Below, one piece after another: positions 57,586-64,000 of a stretch of DNA of 64,000 bases. The notes under the pieces were generated by a model. The model did no database searches, was not told the origin of the DNA, and worked only from the letters and a program-made list of their open reading frames with translations. Position numbers and translations under genes: made by a program. The stretch lies in contig OX596339.1 of assembly GCA_951394405.1 (NCBI GenBank), positions 3,410,001 through 3,474,000 of the forward strand, written 5' to 3'. Within the stretch, counting starts at the first letter, position 1; every line of letters starts with the position of its first letter. This stretch comes from Coprinellus micaceus. Taxonomy: Eukaryota; Basidiomycota; Agaricomycetes; Agaricales; Psathyrellaceae.

Positions 57586-59576
57586 GTCTACCTACACGAC
57601 GCGAGGAACATGGCGTAGCCGTGATTCGATACCGCGATCCTAGCCACACCAACGGCTTCGAAAGCGTGCCTCGTTCTTTGCACCCTTGGCGAACCCGATC
57701 GCAAGGTATGTGCTTGCCTCTTCGTCCCCTTTTGGTCCATTTGTTCGAATCCACCCTTCGTGTGTTTACCCTCGTCTTGACTCTCGAGTTTCGATGGACA
57801 CTTGTCCCCGCATCTCTCGGTTTCTCCCTCCCACAATACATCCCACCCCTGGTTCCTTTCACTCTCTTTCTCTTCGCTTCGTTTTGCGTGTGCTTCGTGA
57901 GGATGTATACTGATCCCTACGACAGCGGTCGTCTCCCGCCACCAGCGTGCAGGTCTATCCTTGGCGGTATCGTCTCCAGCATTGATCACACCGCCAATAA
58001 AAGAAACTCGAATTTCCACTACCTGGGATTCTTCTACCACCGCGGTTCTTCGCTCCTTGCGCCGTCGAAGTTTTGGCTTTGCCATTCGAAGGCCCGAATC
58101 ATGGACACTCAGCGTACCAACGCCACTTTGGCGTTCCTGTCTTCGCTCCCTCGCCTCAGCCGGAAAGCTGCTCTCGAACCCACACAGCCAGGGAATCGTA
58201 AGTTTACCCGTCCCATCCTCTTCTTCCTCCTATACCGACCCCACCCATTCTCCTCTCCCGCATCTCTTTTTCCCCGTATTCCTCGAGCCTTCCCTTATCC
58301 TGTTGAACCAATTCTGATGAAGGCCGACAGGTCACAGGCAACGCGAAGGTGGTTTCTTTCCCCAGCTCGAGCCTCCGCCATTCCTTGGTGACCCGGAAGA
58401 AATTCTCCGGTTCTTCTGATGCGGGGTTCAAGCTTGTTGAGGAGGTTGTGCGTGCTCGGGGGTGGGGTTGGTGGCTTGAGAAGGATCGGCGACGGTAGCC
58501 ACCACTTTCCCGTCATCTCTGCCTTGTGTGGGTGTACCGAAGCCCAAAGCTTCGCTCGATACCGCGTACAGACTCAAGTCTAACACCTCCCCATTCGGGA
58601 GATGTCCCGACGGTCGTTCTGATGTACTACCAAGTGTCTATCCAGTGTCACCGTTTGCCGGCCACCGAATTTGTGTGTAGCATTCAGGACGCAGTGGTTG
58701 GTACGGTACGATCGGGGCAACTGACCCGCCGAGTGGCATCTGCTCGTGTGTTCGATTGGGGTCGAGTGCCCGCCCAGGCTGATGTTGTGTGCACTTGGTA
58801 TAGGGTACGGGGAGGATGGCGAGGTTTAGGCATCTTGAGAGCTGATGAGTCTCCTGTGGTTCGGCGACTATTCTTCTAATCCGTGAAACCTTTCGGTCCA
58901 CCTTGCTCGCGTCCGCAGCGTCGAAGGGCATTTCGGTACGCGAAAGATCGAAGGCATGTATGTGTTATTAAATGGGACATGGATCACACTACAATACAAG
59001 GGTGTGCTGTACGAACATCGTGCCGAATCGAACGACGAACAAGGTCCTTACTTCCCTGGTCCGCGGCCTCTTTCTTCTCCACATTGCCAATGCCAGGGGA
59101 ACTTGGGATGTGAAGGAAGCCGAGTGGCTTTGGTAGACACACCGACGGGCCCGGAAGTGGTGGAGGATGCTCGCATGAGAGCGCTGGAGGTGGGTTTGCC
59201 GATCTGTGTAGTCTCAGCGACGAACACAGGGCCGTCTACTAGGCCATCCTGATGATTACTTACAACCTACATTCTCAAAGATCGTTAGCACTTTCCAAAC
59301 AGTGACTCAAAGCGTGGAAAACAATAAAGAAAATGACGCTGACTCAAATAGTAGAATGGAGGAAGGAGTCAGGCACGAGAAGGATTCAGAGGGTCGAGGT
59401 AGGAGAAAGTCAAGAACGTAACCATCCTCTACTGGCTAACACCACGAGCTAGGCCACGACTCCGTAAGCAATGAGGCCATTTTACCCCATACAATAGACC
59501 GGGTGGGCAAGTTGGATGCATAAGAACGCGGTTGAGACGGAGGCTGTCGAATAAAGGGGTAAAAGAGCGGCGTGGG
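57586..59576. other. Plus-strand exon-like remnants
   Basis: Includes a possible last exon at 58331-58497 after gccgacag (ending LVEEVVRARGWGWWLEKD), and an open block at 58956-59252 (NGTWITLQYKGVLYEHRAES). Good splice signals recur, but I could not build a complete gene or find a family. A 415-codon frame at 57144-58391 runs through intron-like sequence and is not taken as a gene. Confidence 0.3.
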
Positions 59577-61440
59577 GGACCCAAACGGCGAGTAGTCCCT
59601 TCAAGGTTCCATTCTCGCCATTTCCATCCTTCACCGAGATGTTCCTCAACCCCTCCTCCTGCGATTTACTCTGGCCCTAGGTGAGTCGGGAACACCACAT
59701 CCCACGCCCCACATAGCCCCAGCTCTCCCATCCTCCCCTTCCATCCTCACCGGGACCCTCTCCCACGCACAATCAAGCCCTGCCCGACCTGCACAATACC
59801 CAACGGGAGTATCGGTACAGCGACTTGAACCCGCCTCCCATCCAGCATCTCCACATTCTTCGTCAACTTCCCTCTATCTCTCAACCCGCAGAGGGGTCAC
59901 GATATCCACGAGTGGAACGTCCCCAACGAAAACGACCCCACTTTCCCGTGGGATAAAGTCTCTCCTCGACGACCCGACTTGACTTGACACTGCACCTCCG
60001 GCGCCATGAGACCTCTTTCCAGCTCCCCTCGTCCCGCTTTCCATCCCATCTTCCATCTTCCGTCTTCCGTCGACCTCGATCTCGAGGACGCCATCCTCCC
60101 TGGGCCCCTTCCCGAGAGTTCACCCTCGTTAGATGTGTTTCGTGCCAGGTCGTTCTGGCGTTCAGATCCGCGTAGATCTACCGATCCGCTCGAGCGGGTG
60201 AGTTCTCGTTTTGGGGTGTGTGCGGGTTTCGGTGGGGGAATGCGGTGGGTTGGGAGGAGGTGTGGTGGGGGAGTGTGGTCAAGGGAAGGAGTTTTGTAGA
60301 GAGGGGGAGGCGCGGAGGTGGTGGACCTGGGCGTACTGCCGAAGCTCGAGTGTCCGTTGGAGCTTGGGCATGAGGATCCTTCCACAATATATATCGTCGT
60401 CGTCGTCGTACCTCCTCCAATCCTAGCCCTACTGCCCATTCTTCCTCCTCAAGACATCAAGACATCCCATACCTCCAAACAACCTTAGGTCCCCAGGCCT
60501 AGGCAAAGTCTCGAAGGTGATGTTCCGTTCGCTTGGGTTGGACAAGCGGCCCCGCCTGAGCTGTGGGGGGTGAAGGTGGACGCCGCCAAAGCCAGAGAAA
60601 CCAGGACGGCGCGGTTTGTGGAGCCTGGGGTGGGATGCCCCTGCCTTTGAGCCCTTTCTTCGTGAGGTGGTCGGATATGTTGCGTTAGTGTTCATCGGAG
60701 AGGGTTTTGAACGGTTCGGAGGTCTGAGAAGGGGTGAGGGGTTAGTTTAGGTCTATGGGATGGAGACAGATACGTACCTCGACCTTCTTCGTTCCCCCAA
60801 GTTCAGGGTGCTTGTTGCGGAGCGGGTGTCATAGCAAGGTCTGGTCATCGAGGGGATATGGTCAGTCAGTGATGTTCGCATGGGGGGGCGCAGTGGGTAA
60901 GTGAAAATGAGGGTTGGGGTACTCACCGTGTCCTTGTACACCTTCTCAATTGAATCTCCTTGCTTGCATCCTCGGTGATATCCACCAGTAGCCGTTGCCC
61001 AGATTCTCCTATGATCCTATCCTCTTCCACGGACGCTTATGGGTCTCATCTGGGCGGTGGTCGATGCGAAGTGAAGCTTGGTGTGGGGAATGAGGCTTCT
61101 GGCCGGTTAACCTTGCTGCGTGTTCTGTATCAACGGGAGTAGGCTTGACAGAGCCGTCGAGGGATAGGAACGGTGGAGTGGTGGGTGTAGTCGAGAGAGG
61201 CGCGGACGTCGAGATACCTGTCGTTCGTATCGGAGGTGAAGGCGTTGACGGGAGAGCCTACGGGACCTTGGGCTCAGACTCGAGGATTTCGTAGCGAGTG
61301 ACGCGTCTGAATGAAGAGGCTTCTCACGCCGAGATGGTTCGAAGTAGGGCGTAAGACGCAGAAGGCGAAACAAGCAAGCTCATCGAATGCGTAGTGGGAG
61401 GTTAGGACAAGAGACGTCATTGCAGAAATGAGTGAGGCCA
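59577..61440. repeat. Decayed multi-copy unit, copy 4 (about 1.86 kb)
   Basis: Blocks in the same order as copies 2 and 3: head near 59586, gcgacttgaacccgcctccc (59819), ggggttagtttagg (60738), atggtcagtcagtgatgttc (60857) and the cggtggagtggtgggtgtag block (61172). The minus-strand exon TSEPFKTLSDEH meets a stop, so the copy is not coding. It ends where the second segmental-duplication copy begins. Confidence 0.72.
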
Positions 61441-61449
61441 GAAACAGCG

Positions 61450-64000
61450 AACCAATGAGCGCCCGGGCAGTCCTCGCCGGCCGCCGCGGAAGGAGTTGGC
61501 GTGCAGGGTGCCCTGAGCCGGCCTGATCGTCCGAGTTTGCCGACAGTCCAGGGATTTGTCAAGCGCCCGTCTCTGCCTCGAACCACCACGACGAATGTCA
61601 TTTTCCGTCTTTTCTTTGCTGTTATCTGCTCGCTGCTCGTGGTGAGGGGAACGGCTCTAGGTGAGGCCTTCTGGCCCACGCAGCGTTACTCGGTGTCATC
61701 GATGACGATTCTCAGCAACGAACCCAGGAAGGATACTCGAGGCCACTAGTCCGAGATATACCCTAGCTACTCTGAGCCGAAGATTCTGCCCTCTAATACT
61801 GCTAGGCGATTACCACGCGCTCAAGGAACAAAGGAGCAATAGACGCTCTACTCCTCAGGCCACGCTGTGCTATGATTGCTTGGCCACTCGGTTACGACTC
61901 GGCCAAGCGAGTGCTCTCTCTTCTCCCAACTCACGGAGCCTTCGAAATATTCAGCTTTTGAAGACCTGAACGCTAAGAAGGTAAGTTTCATAATCATTCA
62001 AAGCTCTCATACCGCATAGCACACTAATTCAACCGCTTCTATCGTACACAGGGTATCAATCGACCACAAGAAGTCCAATCGTACAGTCCAATAATCAAAC
62101 CCAACCATCAAGTCCAAGAATACCAAAGTCCGAAGCTCATATCACACCTCAAAGCCTACCCTCGTCGCTCTCACCCAGGTCACCCCAGCCCCTCAAAGCG
62201 ACACCCACCACCCTAACCTCTGAATCTGCGCACCCCCGCGCGGCCCTCTCCCACGTCGGGGACGGTCAGCGAGCGGGAGGTGCAGGAAGTACGTGTGCGA
62301 TCCGACCAGGGCTACCTGGCCCTCGCCTTCAAGAGGCTCACCTTGGAAGTGCGAATCTTCTTGCCCGCTTGCCCCTTTGCCCTCGCCATCCCCACGAACC
62401 TCGGAATGCGGGTCGTTCGACTCACCGTGGGAGACCATACGGATAGACTCACCGTCGTCGGCCCAATTGACGGGCTCTTCATCTTCGGCGATCCGCTCCA
62501 GCCTAATCTCCTCTTCCCTCGACTCCTCTTCGTCACCTGACGCCTCTCCTCCAGACGCCCCCTCCTCATCCCCACTCGACTCCTCCGCACTCGAACCCGC
62601 AGGCCACACCACATCCACAAGCTGCGGTACGGCCCCAGCTCCAAACGGATTCTCAGCGTTGAGCGTCCTCAGAAGGGGGACGAACTCACGCACCGAGCTT
62701 AACCCGAACGTACCTTCAGTTCCGCTATCGCCTTCGCATTCGCCCCCGTCATCGCTCTCACCTTCGTCATCGCCCTCGTCTTCGCTCGCACTCTCAACCT
62801 CGATCCCGATCTCCGCCTCGCCATTCCCAACCCTTCCGTCCCCCTCCTCACCCTCACTCCCACTCCCTGCTTCGAATTCACGAACGGGGGACGGGACAGG
62901 AGTCCTGCTTCGTGGGGGTCTCCATGCAGACACCCTCGACCCTTCGTCGATGAGGGCGACGGTGTACCTACGGCCTCTCAGTAGGTTTGAAGGAGGGGCG
63001 GGGGACGTACTAGGATTGGAGGTGTGCTCTCCAGGGATGCTGGGGTGGTTGAGCTCGAAGTCCAGTGCAGCTTCCTCAGCGCCGACGCCGATGTCGTCCC
63101 TACCTTCAATGCTAACAGAGCCGAACATGATTTCGAAGTCTTCAGGCGACTCTGGTTCGAGGGTCTCCGCTTCCTCCTCCCCAACCATAAGCCTCCTCCA
63201 AGCGGCTCGAGCGTAGGCAGCGGCTCCAGCACGCATCGGGGACGTAGCAGGCGTACGGAGGCGGGCAGGTCTGAACCTGAGGAGGCCTGGTGGGTTTATA
63301 GGATCGGTGGGAGAGGTTGGGTAGGAAGGAGGAAGTGTTCGTGTGGGTGGAGAAGGCGGGGGAGTCGAAGGATGGTCGAGCGGTGTAGACATGATGACGA
63401 TGAGGGTTTCGCGTGGCCTGCTGGTTGCAGATGTGGATGGGGAGTGGGAGTGAACGTGGGGAGAGGGTGCGCCTTTTTATGGGAGGTTGAGGGTGTGGCT
63501 TTGATCATGGCCGAGGGGGGTTTGTATTTGCATGGTGTGTGGCGGGAATGGGGGCTTTGTCGTGGGTTGAAGAGGGCGTTGAGGATGGCTTTGACCGAGC
63601 ACGTCTAAGTCGTATCAAAGCCACGGCCAGAGTCCCGACAGTGGTCATTGTAACCCACCGTCGCGGTGGCATGATAACGGAGGTCAAATCGAACGGAGGC
63701 AAGGCGTGGTGGGCATGGTGGGCGGTCAAAGCGTTCGTATTTGGCGGATCGGTGTGTATTTTCATCCTTATCTACGTCAATAGGTCACGCTGAACAAACG
63801 GGTCTATCGTTTTACAGAAAGTGCGATGGTAGTGAAGGAGGGACGGGGGAAACATAAGCAAAAACCGGCCTAGAGGAGGAATTCTATCCCAAGCCAACGC
63901 ATCTGGAATCAGCCGCAGCTCCCCGAACGTAGCCCCAGCACGCCTCCAGAACATCCGACGTCTTTCCACCGACGCCCTCGTCTTACACCGGAGTATGCCA
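61450..64000. repeat. Segmental duplication, copy 2 (runs off the window)
   Basis: Counterpart of 34041-36580 in the same orientation. Includes the acidic-protein gene copy 2 and its 5' flank. The right-hand part is identical to copy 1 up to the last base of the window, so the true end is outside. Confidence 0.93.
62193..63392 (-). CDS. Unrecognised acidic, proline-rich protein, copy 2 (399 aa)
   Basis: Paralogue of the protein at 34770-35966, with the same start (MSTPLDHPSTPPPSPP), the patch RTPATSPMRAGAAAYA, LLRGRRYTVALIDEGSR, LVPLLRTLNAENPFGAGAVP-type core and the same last 14 residues (GGAQIQRLGWWVSL). The acidic linkers differ in sequence and length, and RRGRGP is inserted before the C-terminal motif. 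All indels keep frame. No known domain, and localisation cannot be read from the sequence. TATA-like element at 63473-63480. Confidence 0.65.
   Translation of the reverse strand: MSTPLDHPSTPPPSPPTRTLPPSYPTSPTDPINPPGLLRFRPARLRTPATSPMRAGAAAYARAAWRRLMVGEEEAETLEPESPEDFEIMFGSVSIEGRDDIGVGAEEAALDFELNHPSIPGEHTSNPSTSPAPPSNLLRGRRYTVALIDEGSRVSAWRPPRSRTPVPSPVREFEAGSGSEGEEGDGRVGNGEAEIGIEVESASEDEGDDEGESDDGGECEGDSGTEGTFGLSSVREFVPLLRTLNAENPFGAGAVPQLVDVVWPAGSSAEESSGDEEGASGGEASGDEEESREEEIRLERIAEDEEPVNWADDGESIRMVSHGESNDPHSEVRGDGEGKGASGQEDSHFQGEPLEGEGQVALVGSHTYFLHLPLADRPRRGRGPRGGAQIQRLGWWVSL

Noticed and set aside
57144..58391. Plus-strand frame of 415 codons
   Set aside because: It runs through clear introns (gtacgt...ctcgcag; gtatgt...) of the duplicated exon units, and its frame is not the one conserved between the duplicated exons.

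Overview
The window is nuclear DNA of a filamentous basidiomycete, most likely an Agaricomycete. The evidence is the many short introns (about 47-85 nt, mostly GT(G/A)(A/C)GT...YAG), an intron-bearing tRNA-Leu, several F-box paralogues, two indoleamine 2,3-dioxygenase paralogues, a NACHT-WD40 NLR gene and large gene-poor tracts. There are no operons or ribosome-binding sites, and every gene is read as a separate eukaryotic transcription unit. Exon joins were deduced by hand from splice signals, reading frame and family motifs. Lengths that come out divisible by three support the models of the O-fucosyltransferase-like protein, chitin deacetylase, cytochrome c, Ypi1/PPP1R11, MYND, NmrA-like, IDO and NLR genes.

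Layout. 0.2-4.2 kb: a type II membrane glycosyltransferase-like gene and a secreted chitin deacetylase (cell-wall and secretory functions). 6.4-7.3 kb: a 755-bp TIR element with a TA target duplication, inserted beside a tRNA-Leu(CAA). 8.4-25.5 kb: housekeeping and metabolic genes (IDO-1, PP1 inhibitor Ypi1, MYND zinc finger, F-box, IDO-2, NmrA-like reductase) separated by long empty tracts; the two IDO genes point to tryptophan/kynurenine/NAD metabolism. 26.3-31.9 kb: a small secreted protein and a tandem trio of related F-box genes, with a fourth decayed relative at 36.7-38.4 kb. 32.4-33.9 kb: a small membrane protein and cytochrome c.

34.0-36.6 kb and 61.4-64.0 kb are two direct copies of one segment, each carrying a gene for an unrecognised acidic, proline-rich protein of about 400 aa. 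The 5' flanks are essentially identical while the coding parts have diverged. 38.6-46.0 kb is a CpG-poor, repeat-like block that contains the 3' half of a complete 1646-aa NLR (N-terminal region, NACHT, 14 WD40 repeats; 43.1-48.3 kb). CpG density changes abruptly inside that gene's NACHT exon. 51.2-55.4 and 59.6-61.4 kb hold collinear, diverged copies of an unrecognised intron-containing unit, and 56.8-57.6 kb holds an exon-intron tandem duplication. The right-hand third therefore looks like an accessory region built by duplication, with an intracellular sensor gene (NLR) at its edge.

The best candidates for something undescribed are the duplicated acidic-protein segment, the decayed multi-copy unit at 51-61 kb, and the intragenic CpG boundary of the NLR.
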